Shown: piece by piece, positions 25,733 to 34,299 of the stretch
Numbering within the stretch: position 1 is the stretch's first letter
Layout of the letters: every line of letters starts with the position of its first letter
Assembly: GCA_036389335.1 (NCBI GenBank)
Contig: DASVQC010000008.1
Coordinates: 1 to 64,000, forward strand
Source: JAIVGV01 sp036389335
Lineage (GTDB): Bacteria; Acidobacteriota; Blastocatellia; Pyrinomonadales; Pyrinomonadaceae
DNA: 64,000 bases
Reading direction: 5' to 3'
Position numbers and translations under genes: made by a program
The notes under the pieces: generated by a model
The model's database searches: none
What the model was told of the DNA's origin: nothing
The model's input: the letters and a program-made list of their open reading frames with translations, nothing else

Positions 25733-26011
25733 ATGGTCAACCGCAAAGGGGTCTTCATCGGGGCATACGTCCCGCGCGATCTGAAAGAGACGCTCCAGCG
25801 CCGCGCCGCCTCGGAGCACCGCACGCTCTCGCAGGAGATCACGCGCATCCTTTCGGAAGCCGTCCACGGCAAGCAGCTCCCGCCCGGCATGGTCGACCGC
25901 CGCACGCCCGGCTCGGGGCCGCGCCGCCGCATGAGCGACCCGCCCGAGCGCCGGCGCAGCAACGATCTCCCCGCCGACGCCCCGGCGGGCGACTCGGGCG
26001 GCGAGGCTTAG
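25733..26011 (+). CDS. Ribbon-helix-helix (Arc/CopG-like) protein
   Basis: 92 aa. Residues 5-47 fit a ribbon-helix-helix fold: strand KGVFIGAYVP, then RDLKETLQRRAASEHRTLSQEITRILSEAV, the pattern of Arc/CopG-type DNA-binding dimers. The rest is a basic, Pro/Arg-rich, probably disordered tail. No toxin gene lies next to it, so an antitoxin role has no support; a small transcription regulator is more likely. The gene follows rnpB by about 85 bases. Confidence 0.7.
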   Translation: MVNRKGVFIGAYVPRDLKETLQRRAASEHRTLSQEITRILSEAVHGKQLPPGMVDRRTPGSGPRRRMSDPPERRRSNDLPADAPAGDSGGEA

Positions 26012-26129
26012 CAGTTGACCCCCGACGGGCGACGCGCGGGCGTCGCCCGCGCGCGGGTGGCGGCGCGCGTCGGCGTCGCCCCGCCGCCCTACGTAGTCTC
26101 GCCACGTTTCGCCCACTCGGAAGGCTGAC

Positions 26130-26909
26130 TTGAACGGACAGAAAATTCTCCACGCGGCGGTCGCGCTCCTCGTCGGCGCGGTCGCGGGCTTCGTCTTCGC
26201 CGACCGCGCGAACCGCAAAGAGCTCGACGAGCTGCGCGCCGAGGTGGCGCAGGCGCGCGCGGGCAAGACTGCCGCCCAGCAGGGCGCGGGACAGACCGGC
26301 GCGCAGCCGCCCGCCGCCTCCGACTCCGCGCCCGCGATGCCCTCCGAGAAAGAGATTCGCGACATCATCGCCAAAGCCGACGCGCGCTCCGAGGACGCCG
26401 ACTACCAGCGGCAGGTCGGCCAGGGCGTCTACATGTACTCGCTCGCGCAGAACGAGCCCGCGCTGATGCCCGAAGCGATCCGCATCCTGAAGCGCGCCGA
26501 AAAGGCCGACCCCAAAAACTTCCAGACCGTCCTGCTGCTCGGCAACGCCAACTTCGCGCTCGCGCAGGACGGCGACGCCAAACTCTACCCCGAAGCGCGC
26601 GCCTACTACCTGCGCGCGCTCGAAGCCAAGCCCGACGACGCGAACCTCCACACCCTGCTCGGCATGACCTACTACTTCGGCTCGCCGCAGGACGCGACGC
26701 GCGCCATCGCCGAGTACCGCAAGTCGCTCGCCAAAGACCCGCGCCACGAGATGGCGCTCCAGAACATCGTCGCGGCTTTGGTCTTCACCGGCTCGCTCGA
26801 TGAGGCCGGGCGTCGCATCGAAGAGCTTGAGAAAGTGAACCCGCAGAACAACGCGCTCGGCAACCTGCGCGCCCAGCTCGCGCAGGCGCGCAACGCCGAG
26901 AGGAAGTGA
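26130..26909 (+). CDS. TPR protein with N-terminal membrane anchor
   Basis: 259 aa from TTG at 26130, with GGAAGG 4-9 bases upstream. One membrane helix (about 6-24, ILHAAVALLVGAVAGFVFA) is followed by a short coiled-coil-like stretch, a Gln/Ala linker and at least three TPR units (about 95-250) such as YPEARAYYLRALEAKPDDANLHTLLG. Probably a periplasm-facing scaffold. No partner is evident; the next gene starts 21 bases later. Confidence 0.75.
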   Translation: MNGQKILHAAVALLVGAVAGFVFADRANRKELDELRAEVAQARAGKTAAQQGAGQTGAQPPAASDSAPAMPSEKEIRDIIAKADARSEDADYQRQVGQGVYMYSLAQNEPALMPEAIRILKRAEKADPKNFQTVLLLGNANFALAQDGDAKLYPEARAYYLRALEAKPDDANLHTLLGMTYYFGSPQDATRAIAEYRKSLAKDPRHEMALQNIVAALVFTGSLDEAGRRIEELEKVNPQNNALGNLRAQLAQARNAERK

Positions 26910-26930
26910 ACCAGCGCCCGCGCCCCGCCG

Positions 26931-27263
26931 ATGAAATACCTCTTATTATTCGGACTCTTCGTGCTCGCCTTCACGCTCATTTACTGGCGCGTGCGCCCCT
27001 ACCTCGTCGCCGCGCAACGCTTCCTCGGCTTCTTCCGCGACGCCCAGCGCATCGCCCCGGACGATGCCGGACGCGCCGCGCCGCGCCGCCCGGCCCGCGC
27101 GGGAGAAAAGCTCTCGCGCTGCGCGATCTGCGGCACGTGGCTCCCCGCCTCGCGCGCCCTCACCCTGCGCAACTCGCCCGACCTCTACTGCTCGCACGCC
27201 TGCCTCGAACGCGCCGCCGCGGGCGAGCCCGCGAAGAAGCGCGCGGGCGGAACCTCGTCGTAG
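26931..27263 (+). CDS. PP0621-like small membrane protein with zinc ribbon
   Basis: 110 aa. An N-terminal membrane helix (1-18, MKYLLLFGLFVLAFTLIYW) and an Arg-rich linker lead to a CAICGTWLPASRAL...YCSHACLE segment (about 66-95). Two CxxC-like pairs (CAIC and CSHAC) fit a compact zinc-binding treble-clef/ribbon. This architecture is typical of PP0621-family proteins of unknown function. It ends 14 bases before the stop of a convergent MFS gene. Confidence 0.65.
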   Translation: MKYLLLFGLFVLAFTLIYWRVRPYLVAAQRFLGFFRDAQRIAPDDAGRAAPRRPARAGEKLSRCAICGTWLPASRALTLRNSPDLYCSHACLERAAAGEPAKKRAGGTSS

Positions 27264-27277
27264 CTGCGCCTGATTTG

Positions 27278-28717
27278 TTAAATCGCCGGAGTTTCGCCGC
27301 GGACTTCTTCGGGCAGGTAGTTGCCCGCCTCGTGGATGGCCCGGTCGGTGTCCGTGAGGAGCAGGATGAGCAGGCCGACGAGGAAGAAGACGATGAGCGA
27401 GACCATCGCCTGCCGGTACGAGTCGGTGCGGCTCACGATGAGGCCGAAGACGAGCGGCCCCATCCACGACGTGCCGCGCTCGGAGATTTCGTAGAGCCCG
27501 AAGAAGGACGACTCTCTCCCGGCCGGGATCATGCGCGAGTAGAGCGAGCGCGAGAGCGCCTGCGAGCCGCCCATCACAATAGCGATGCACGCGGCGAGGA
27601 ACCACGCCTGAGTCGTCGTCTGCAGGAAGCGGTAGGCGTAGATCACGATCCCCGACCAGACGACGAGCGAGGCGACGATGGCGTGCTTCGTGCCGAGCCG
27701 CCGCGCGACGCGCTCGAAGAGGAGCGCGCCGAAGATCGCCATGAACTGCACCAGCAGGAAAATCCCGATCAGGAAGGACTGATCCGCCTCCACCCCGCGC
27801 GAGACGAACAGCTCCTGCGCGAGGAAGACCGACGCCATGCTGATCACCGTCTGGATGCCGTCGTTGTAGAAGAGGTAACCGACCAGATACCTGAGCGTCT
27901 GCCTGAGCCGTAACAGCTCGCGCAGCGTCCCGCCCAGTTCGGAGAAGCCCGCGGTGAGGTAGCTTTTCCCCGGCGGGAGCGTGCGCGCCGCCGCGCGCGA
28001 CTTGAGGCGCGCGAAGGAGATGAGCGCGAAGCCGCCCCACCACAAGCCCGCCGACAAAAGCGACAGCCGCACCGCCAGCCCGTCGGAGATTCCGATGAAG
28101 CGGGGGCCCGCCAGCACGAGCGCGAGGTTTAAGGCGAGCAGCAGCGCGCCGCCGAGGTAGCCGTAGGCGAAGCCGCGGCTGGAAACTTTGTCGCGCTGAT
28201 CCTCGGTCGTCATCTCCGGCAGGTAGGCGTTGTAGAAGACCATCGACGCGCCGAAGCTCAGGTTGGCGACGACGAAGAGGACGCCCCCCGCCACGTAGAG
28301 ACTGCCCGCGACGAAGAACATCAAGCACGTCGCCGCCACGCCCGCGTAGCAGAAGAGGGCGAGCATCCGCTTCTTCAAATTCGAGTAGTCGGCGAGCGAG
28401 CCGAGCACGGGCAGCAGGAAGACTTGCAGGAAGACCGACGCGCCGACGCAGAAGGGGAAGAAGGACTTCGCCGTGATCAGATCGGCGCCGCCCAGACTGA
28501 GGAGCGCGCCGTTCTCGCCGACCGCCTTCTGCGCGAGCCGCGTCGTGTACGCGCCGAGGAAGACGCCCGCCACGGTCGTCGAGAAGGCCGAGTTGGCCCA
28601 GTCGTAAACCTTCCAGCCGAAAATCTCGCGCGGGTCGTTCTCCTGCCGCGCGTGCCCGCGTTCCGGCGGCGCGCTCATGAGTCCTTCCGCGCCCGGCGTC
28701 TCCGCCCGTTTGTTCAT
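27278..28717 (-). CDS. MFS transporter, UMF1/Atg22-like
   Basis: 479 aa with about 12 membrane helices. KVYDWANSAFSTTVAGVFLGAY near the N-terminus is the characteristic first-helix motif of UMF1/Atg22-type permeases, and GGSQALSRSLYSRMIP with EISERGTSWMGPLVFG matches the same group. Eukaryotic Atg22 exports amino acids from the vacuole; bacterial substrates are not established. The ATG at 28717 overlaps the stop of the upstream metalloenzyme gene by four bases, so the two are translationally coupled. A shorter start at 28678 is possible. Confidence 0.85.
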   Translation of the reverse strand: MNKRAETPGAEGLMSAPPERGHARQENDPREIFGWKVYDWANSAFSTTVAGVFLGAYTTRLAQKAVGENGALLSLGGADLITAKSFFPFCVGASVFLQVFLLPVLGSLADYSNLKKRMLALFCYAGVAATCLMFFVAGSLYVAGGVLFVVANLSFGASMVFYNAYLPEMTTEDQRDKVSSRGFAYGYLGGALLLALNLALVLAGPRFIGISDGLAVRLSLLSAGLWWGGFALISFARLKSRAAARTLPPGKSYLTAGFSELGGTLRELLRLRQTLRYLVGYLFYNDGIQTVISMASVFLAQELFVSRGVEADQSFLIGIFLLVQFMAIFGALLFERVARRLGTKHAIVASLVVWSGIVIYAYRFLQTTTQAWFLAACIAIVMGGSQALSRSLYSRMIPAGRESSFFGLYEISERGTSWMGPLVFGLIVSRTDSYRQAMVSLIVFFLVGLLILLLTDTDRAIHEAGNYLPEEVRGETPAI

Positions 28718-29616
28718 GCGTGCGTGGCCTTCCGCGCCGAAAGTATTTCGAGGATCGTCGGCGTGATGTCCGAGAGATCGCGCACGGACTCTTTCACGCG
28801 CGCGCGCCCCGCGCCCCACGCGAGCGTGGGCACGGCGTTGCGCGTGTGGTTGCGTATGCTCAGGTCTTCGACGTTGCCGTGATCGCTCGTGAGGATGACG
28901 GTCGCGGCGTCGAGACGGACGCGCGCCAGCACCGCGCGGACGAAGCGGGCGAGCTGCGAGAGGACGACGAGCGCGCCCGCCGCGTCCTGCGCGTGCCCGA
29001 CGCGGTCGGTGATGAAATACTCGTAGAGCGTGAAGCGGTTCTCCGCGACGACGCCCGCCAAGACTTCCGCCGCCTCTTCGGGCGTGCGCGGGGCCACGTC
29101 GAAGCCCGCGTCGATCACGAGCCGGTTGGTGAAGTCCTGATAGACGGCGCGGCCCCCTCGCAGGTCTTCGAGCGTGCGGAAGGGGAGCCCGGCGGCCTCG
29201 ACGGCGGTCGTCGTCGCGGAGACCCAGCGCGGTCGCGCGTTGAAGAAGCGCGGCGTGTAGGCGTTGGCGAACGTGACGGCTTCGACGCCCGCGCGCTTGA
29301 GTTGCAGGAAGATAGAATGCTCGTTGATGATCGCGCGCAGGGCTTCGTTGGGAAAGCCCTGCTTGTGGTAGCCGAGCGCGGCGGGGGCGTTGACGCCGGT
29401 CAGGATCGTCGTCTGCCCAGAGGCGCTCTGCGGCCTGCCCTCGACGCCGAGGCAGGCGTCCGTCGGCACGAGCACGCCGTCGAAAGGGGGCGCGGCCTCC
29501 TCGCCGGCGAAGGCGGCGAGCGGCGAGGCTTCGTCGCCGAGCAGCGCGAGCGGGTTGTGCCCGCCGCGCGTGCCGATGCCGAGACCGTCGACGAAGATTA
29601 AGAGGACTGACGACAT
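28714..29616 (-). CDS. Alkaline-phosphatase-superfamily metalloenzyme (short iPGM-like)
   Basis: 300 aa. Signatures of the phosphopentomutase/cofactor-independent phosphoglycerate mutase superfamily are present: LLIFVDGLGIG at the N-terminus (metal Asp), GRPQSASGQTTILTG (nucleophile region), ITDRVGHAQD and ILTSDHGNVEDLS (metal ligands). iPGM is about 510 aa and carries an inserted domain; this protein is much shorter, so it is more likely a phosphatase or sulfatase-like hydrolase of unknown substrate. It is coupled to the downstream MFS, suggesting a shared substrate. Confidence 0.75.
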   Translation of the reverse strand: MSSVLLIFVDGLGIGTRGGHNPLALLGDEASPLAAFAGEEAAPPFDGVLVPTDACLGVEGRPQSASGQTTILTGVNAPAALGYHKQGFPNEALRAIINEHSIFLQLKRAGVEAVTFANAYTPRFFNARPRWVSATTTAVEAAGLPFRTLEDLRGGRAVYQDFTNRLVIDAGFDVAPRTPEEAAEVLAGVVAENRFTLYEYFITDRVGHAQDAAGALVVLSQLARFVRAVLARVRLDAATVILTSDHGNVEDLSIRNHTRNAVPTLAWGAGRARVKESVRDLSDITPTILEILSARKATHA

Positions 29617-29696
29617 TCGCCCACGATAAGTAACACCGCGAGCGCGCGCGAGGCAAGGCGGCGGCTGTCGTAGGCTGACAGCCGCGCCCGTAGTCT

Positions 29697-29757
29697 CTTA
29701 TCGCCCCCAGCGCCTTTGCGTGAGAAAGTTTCACGCGAAGGCGCTGGGGGCGATAAG
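29697..29757. terminator. Long hairpin with GAAAGTT loop, related to the one at 15882
   Basis: A 27-bp stem (29697-29723 with 29731-29757, one G-T pair) with loop GAAAGTT. The closing bases GCGTGA/TCACGC and loop match the hairpin at 15882-15945, while the rest of the stem differs. It lies in the 291-base gap between divergent genes, so a simple terminator role is doubtful. Confidence 0.6.
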
Positions 29758-29815
29758 TGATAACAGTTGATCGGGCGCGGCGAAAATTTTTCGGCGCGGC
29801 GCGGGGCGCGTCTGC

Positions 29816-29821
29816 TATAGT
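29816..29821 (+). promoter_or_regulatory. -10 element TATAGT before the tricorn-like gene
   Basis: TATAGT in CTGCTATAGTTCG, about 87 bases upstream of the ATG. No good -35. The same hexamer occurs upstream of the TPR/DUF11 and TonB genes. Confidence 0.4.
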
Positions 29822-29907
29822 TCGCGGACAATTTCAACCAACGCGCCCTGCTGCGATCATTTTCGCCGCGCCGATCCGCGCGGCTGTGAAATAAAACGGA
29901 GGATAGA

Positions 29908-32900
29908 ATGTCGCCCTTCAGAGTCTTTCGCGCGCTCGCGCTCGCGCTCGCCCTGCTCGCCCCCTGCGCGCACGTCGCCCCCGCCGCACTCGCGCAAGAG
30001 ACGCAAGCCGCCGCCTCGACGCCGAACACGGTCGCGCCCGTGCCCTACTTCTCCGACCCGGCGGTCTCTCCCGACCGCGCCGAGATCGCCTTCGTCTCCG
30101 GCGGCGACATCTGGACAGTCCCTGCGGCGGGCGGCGAGGCGCGGCTGCTCGTCTCGCACCCCGCGACCGAGGCGCGACCCGTCTACTCGCCCGACGGCAG
30201 ACGCTTGGCCTTCACCTCCGCGCGCACGGGCAACGGCGACCTCTACGTCCTCACCTTCGACACGGGCGAGCTGCGCCGCGTCACCTTCGACGACGCGTTC
30301 GAAATCCTCGACGGCTGGTCGCGCGACGGGCGGTGGCTCTACTTCTCCTCGACGAGCCGCGACATCTCGGGCATGAACGACATCTTCCGCGTCGCGAGCG
30401 ACGGCGGCACGCCCATGCAGGTGAGCGCGGATCGCTACACGAACGAGTTTTTCTCCTCCGTCTCGCCCGACAACTCCGCGATCGCGTTCACCGCGCGCGG
30501 CACCTCTTCCGGCCAGTGGTGGCGCAAGGGGCACAGCCACCTCGACGAGGCGGAAATCTGGGTGCTGCGCGGCGTAGATAACGTGGCGACGCCCGCCGCC
30601 TACGAGCGCATCACCGAGCCGGGCGCGAAAGAGATGTGGCCCATGTGGGGCGCGGACGGGCGCACGATCTATTACGTCTCCGACAGGGGCGGCGCGCAGA
30701 ACGTCTGGCGTCGCGCGCCGGGGCGCGCGCCCGAGCAGGTGACGAAGTTCGCGGACGGTCGCGTGCTGTGGGCGAACGCTTCCTACGACGGCAAGCTGAT
30801 CGTCTTCGAGCACGACTTCCGCGTCTGGAAGCTCGACACGGCGTCGGGGCGCGCCGACGAGGTGCAGATCACGCGGCGGGGCGCGCCCGCGGGCGCGTCG
30901 GTCGAGCACGTGAGGATGTCGGATCAGATACAGGACTTCGCGCTCTCGCCCGACGGCAAGAAGGTCGCCTTCGTCGTCCACGGCGAGGTGTTCGCGGCGT
31001 CGGCTGCCGACGGCGGCGACGCGCAGCGCCTGACGTTCACGAGCGGCGAGGAGTCGCAGCTCAACTGGTCGCCCGACAGCCGGCGGGTCGCCTACGCCTC
31101 CGACCGCGACGGCACGCCGCACCTCTTCCTCTACGATCTCGCGTCGAACGCGGAGACGCAGCTCACGCGCGAGGCGCAGTCGGACGCGACGCCGCGCTTC
31201 TCGCCCGACGGCAAGTGGCTCGGCTTCGAGCGCGACAGCCGCGAGCTGCGCGTGATGAATCTGGCGACGAAGGAGCAGAGGGTCATCGCGACCGGCGCGT
31301 TCGACCGCGCGCCGATCATCGCCGACCGACCGTTCGCGTGGTCGCCCGACGGCAAGTGGATCGCGTTCATGCCGACGGGCGCGCGGCAGTTCCGCAACGT
31401 GAGCGTCGCGAGGGCCGACGGCGCGGCGGCGGCGCAGCCCGTCAGCTTCCTCGCCAACGTCGGGAGCAACACCGTCTCTTGGAGCCCTGACGGCACGTTC
31501 ATCCTCTTCGACACGAGCCAGCGCACCGAGTCGGGTCAGCTCGCGCGCATCGATCTCATCCCGCGCACGCCCCGCTTCCGCGAGGATCAGTTCCGCGACC
31601 TCTTCCGCGAGGAGACGCCGCGCACCGTCACGCCGCGCGACCGCGACGACCAGCGCAACGTCACGCAACCGTCCCCGCCCGCGTCCCCGTCGCCGTCGCC
31701 TTCGCCGTCCGCCTCGCCGTCCGGCTCGCCCGAGGCGAAGGCCGACGATCAGAAGAAGGCGGCGAAGAACGTCGACGTCGTCTTCGACGGGATAAGGCGT
31801 CGCCTGAGCCTGCTGCCGACCGGCTTGGACGTGAACTACCACATGATCAGCCCCGACGGGAAGTGGGTCGCCATGATCGCTTTCGTCGCGGGTCAGGAGA
31901 ACCTGTACGTCTACTCGCTCGACGAGCTGGCGCGCGAGCCCGCGGTGGCGAAGCAGTTGACCTCGACGCCGGGCGGCAAGGGGCTCGCGCAGTTCTCGCC
32001 CGACAGCAAGGAGATTTTCTTCATCGATCAGGGGCGGCTCTCGGTCGTCAACCTCGAAGGGCGCGTGCGCCCGCTCGCGGTCTCGGCTGAGATGGACGTC
32101 GATTTCGCGAAGGAGAAGATGGAGGTCTTCCGCGAGGCGTGGACGTGGCTGCGCGATCACTTCTACGACCCGCAGTACCACGGCGCGAACTGGGAGCGCG
32201 TGCGCGCCGACTACGAGCCGCGCGTCGCCGGCGCGCGCACGCCCGACGAGATGCGCCGCATCCTTCAGCTCATGGTCGGCGAGCTGAACGCCTCGCACCT
32301 CGGCGTCGGCGCGCCCTTCAACGCCGGCACGGGGACGGCCACGGGGCGGCTCGGCCTGCGCTTCGACCGCGCCGAGTACGAGCGCGGCGGCAGGTTGAAG
32401 GTGACCGAGATCATCCCGCTCGGCCCCGCGGACCTCGTGCGCGGCATCAAGGTCGGCGACTACGTCCTCGCCGTCGACGGGACGCAGATCACGGCGCGGA
32501 CGAACCTCGACGAGCTGCTGAACTACAAGATCAACCGGCGCGTGCCGCTCACCGTCGCGTCGTCCGCCGACGGCGCGGACAGGCGCGAGGTGGCGGTCAG
32601 GCCCGTCAACGGCGCGACCGAGAAGGGGCTGCTGTACCGCAAGTGGGTGGACGACAACCGCGCCTACGTCGAGCGCGTCAGCAACGGTCGGCTCGGCTAC
32701 GTGCACATGTTCGACATGGGCGCGGCCTCTCTGGCGCAGCTCTACGTCGATCTCGACGCCGCGAACCACGCGCGCGACGGCGTGGTCGTGGACGTGCGCA
32801 ACAACAACGGCGGCTTCGTCAACGTCTACGCCATCGACGTGCTCGCGCGGCGCGGCTACCTGACGATGACGCAGCGCGGCCTGTCGGCGGCCCCGGCGCG

Positions 32901-33264
32901 CACGGTGCTCGGCCAGCGCTCGCTTGAGCTGCCGACCGTCCTCGTGACCAACCAGCACTCGCTCTCGGACGCCGAAGACTTCACCGAAGGCTACCGCGCG
33001 CTGAAGCTCGGCAAGGTGGTGGGCGAGCCGACCGCGGGCTGGATCATCTTCACGTGGAACCAGACGATGATCGACGGATCGTCCGTGCGGCTGCCGCGCG
33101 CCAAGATCACGGACACGCGCGGCCAGAACATGGAGCGCAACCCGCGGCCCGTAGACGTGCAGGTGACGCGGCCCGTCGGCGAGACGCTCTCGGGCCGCGA
33201 CTCGCAGCTCGACGCGGCGGTGCGCGAGCTGTTGCAGCAGCTCGGCGCGACCGCGCGACGTTGA
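29908..33264 (+). CDS. Tricorn-like S41 protease, secreted
   Basis: 1118 aa with a signal peptide (1-30). TolB/PD40 beta-propeller repeats cover about 40-690 (VYSPDGRRLAFTSARTGNGD, WSPDGTFILFD and others), interrupted by a Pro/Ser spacer near 590-615. A tricorn core domain (about 720-805), a PDZ domain (about 811-900, RLGLRFDRAEYERGG) and an S41 catalytic domain (about 930-1085) follow. The nucleophile is expected in NQHSLSDAEDFTEGY (near 1017), with VVDVRNNNGG upstream. Archaeal tricorn trims peptides; the bacterial secreted forms are presumed periplasmic proteases. CGGAGG precedes the ATG. Confidence 0.9.
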   Translation: MSPFRVFRALALALALLAPCAHVAPAALAQETQAAASTPNTVAPVPYFSDPAVSPDRAEIAFVSGGDIWTVPAAGGEARLLVSHPATEARPVYSPDGRRLAFTSARTGNGDLYVLTFDTGELRRVTFDDAFEILDGWSRDGRWLYFSSTSRDISGMNDIFRVASDGGTPMQVSADRYTNEFFSSVSPDNSAIAFTARGTSSGQWWRKGHSHLDEAEIWVLRGVDNVATPAAYERITEPGAKEMWPMWGADGRTIYYVSDRGGAQNVWRRAPGRAPEQVTKFADGRVLWANASYDGKLIVFEHDFRVWKLDTASGRADEVQITRRGAPAGASVEHVRMSDQIQDFALSPDGKKVAFVVHGEVFAASAADGGDAQRLTFTSGEESQLNWSPDSRRVAYASDRDGTPHLFLYDLASNAETQLTREAQSDATPRFSPDGKWLGFERDSRELRVMNLATKEQRVIATGAFDRAPIIADRPFAWSPDGKWIAFMPTGARQFRNVSVARADGAAAAQPVSFLANVGSNTVSWSPDGTFILFDTSQRTESGQLARIDLIPRTPRFREDQFRDLFREETPRTVTPRDRDDQRNVTQPSPPASPSPSPSPSASPSGSPEAKADDQKKAAKNVDVVFDGIRRRLSLLPTGLDVNYHMISPDGKWVAMIAFVAGQENLYVYSLDELAREPAVAKQLTSTPGGKGLAQFSPDSKEIFFIDQGRLSVVNLEGRVRPLAVSAEMDVDFAKEKMEVFREAWTWLRDHFYDPQYHGANWERVRADYEPRVAGARTPDEMRRILQLMVGELNASHLGVGAPFNAGTGTATGRLGLRFDRAEYERGGRLKVTEIIPLGPADLVRGIKVGDYVLAVDGTQITARTNLDELLNYKINRRVPLTVASSADGADRREVAVRPVNGATEKGLLYRKWVDDNRAYVERVSNGRLGYVHMFDMGAASLAQLYVDLDAANHARDGVVVDVRNNNGGFVNVYAIDVLARRGYLTMTQRGLSAAPARTVLGQRSLELPTVLVTNQHSLSDAEDFTEGYRALKLGKVVGEPTAGWIIFTWNQTMIDGSSVRLPRAKITDTRGQNMERNPRPVDVQVTRPVGETLSGRDSQLDAAVRELLQQLGATARR

Positions 33265-33297
33265 CGGCGGCGCGGGCGCGGCGAGGGGTTGAGAAAT

Positions 33298-33328
33298 GTG
33301 ACAACTCGCGCGCGTTTTCCTGTACACT
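33298..33328 (+). promoter_or_regulatory. Putative promoter GTGACA-19-TACACT
   Basis: TACACT (33323-33328) is preceded by TG, giving an extended -10. GTGACA at 33298 is a weak -35 with a 19-base gap. It lies between the tricorn-like gene and the basic protein. Confidence 0.35.
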
Positions 33329-33392
33329 ACGCGCAAACGCCGAACCGGATTTTGTTTTCGAGATTCTGTCAACGAACAGGAGGAAACTGTAC

Positions 33393-34016
33393 ATGGCTAG
33401 CAGACGAAAAAGCGGGAGCGGCGGCGCGGGCGGCGGCGGGATCATCAACGCGGCGACCGACGCGCTCGGCGGCGCGTGGGATCAGGTGACGGAGGTGGCG
33501 AGCGAGGTCGCGGAGCGAACGTCGAGCCTGACGAACACGGCGATGGAGTCAGCCGCGAACACGGTCGAGGGCGTGAGCCCGACCGCCGCGGACATGATCA
33601 GGCCGGGCGGCGGCTCCGGCGGCTCCGGCGGCGCGGCATCACGGCGACGCTCGTCAGGCGGCGGGGGCAAGTCGGGCGGCAGTAAGTCGGGCGGCGCGTC
33701 GTCGGGGGCGGCGGGCTCGGCGACGAGCGCCGCGCGCACGACCGCGCGGGCGGCTGGCAGCGCGACGAAGGCCGTCGCCGACACGGCGCGCTCGGCGGCG
33801 CGCGGCGCGGGCGGCGGCTCGCGCGGCGGCTCCGGGGGCGGCGCGAAGAAGTCGGGGGGCGGTTCTAAGAAGTCTTCCGGCGGCTCGAAGAAATCTTCGG
33901 GCGGCGCGAAGAAGTCGTCCGGCGGGACGCGCGGGGGCTCGAAGAAGAGTTCGGGCGGCGGCGGCGCGCGCGGCGGAGCAAAGAAATCTTCGGGCGGCGG
34001 CGGTCGGAAGAAATAA
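33393..34016 (+). CDS. Low-complexity Lys/Ser/Gly-rich basic protein
   Basis: 207 aa from the ATG at 33393, with AGGAGG about 9 bases upstream; a longer frame reaches into the tricorn gene and is rejected. Residues 15-60 form an amphipathic helical region (NAATDALGGAWDQVTEVASE). From about 70 on the sequence is disordered and dominated by Gly, Ser, Ala and Lys, ending in about eight KKSSGG or KKSGGG-type repeats. The tail resembles histone-H1-like or other nucleic-acid-coating bacterial proteins in composition only. A terminator follows. Confidence 0.65.
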   Translation: MASRRKSGSGGAGGGGIINAATDALGGAWDQVTEVASEVAERTSSLTNTAMESAANTVEGVSPTAADMIRPGGGSGGSGGAASRRRSSGGGGKSGGSKSGGASSGAAGSATSAARTTARAAGSATKAVADTARSAARGAGGGSRGGSGGGAKKSGGGSKKSSGGSKKSSGGAKKSSGGTRGGSKKSSGGGGARGGAKKSSGGGGRKK

Positions 34017-34048
34017 CCCGACCCGGCGGCCAACAGGCTAGACACATG

Positions 34049-34092
34049 AGGCGGCGTCACCGTAAGTAGCTCACGGCGACGCCGCCTTCTTT
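34049..34092 (+). terminator. Rho-independent terminator after the basic protein gene
   Basis: Stem AGGCGGCGTC (34049-34058) with GACGCCGCCT (34078-34087), inner CCGT/ACGG pairs, loop AAGTAGCTC, then TCTTT. Good stem, short T-run. The rest of the gap to 34300 shows nothing I can name. Confidence 0.75.
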
Positions 34093-34299
34093 CGCGCAAA
34101 GTTAGTTTAAATACTTATGAGGCGGGTCGCCACGCGCGGAAGGGGGGACTCAGGGCGCGCTCCCGAACCGCAGGTGCAGCGCCCGTCCCTGCCCGCGAGA
34201 CACGACGCCTCTCAACTTGAGTCTTCAGATCGAGGCGGGCCGAGGGCGTGTCGCCGGCCCCACAACGATCATCGACGCTTGAGGTTTCGTCGGGCGCGC

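Noticed and set aside
25733..26011. Antitoxin of a toxin-antitoxin pair
   Set aside because: No small toxin-like gene lies on either side of the RHH protein.
27278..29734. A single 818-codon minus-strand frame spanning the MFS and the metalloenzyme
   Set aside because: The upstream part is an out-of-frame Arg-rich reading of the metalloenzyme gene; the real MFS start is ATG 28717.
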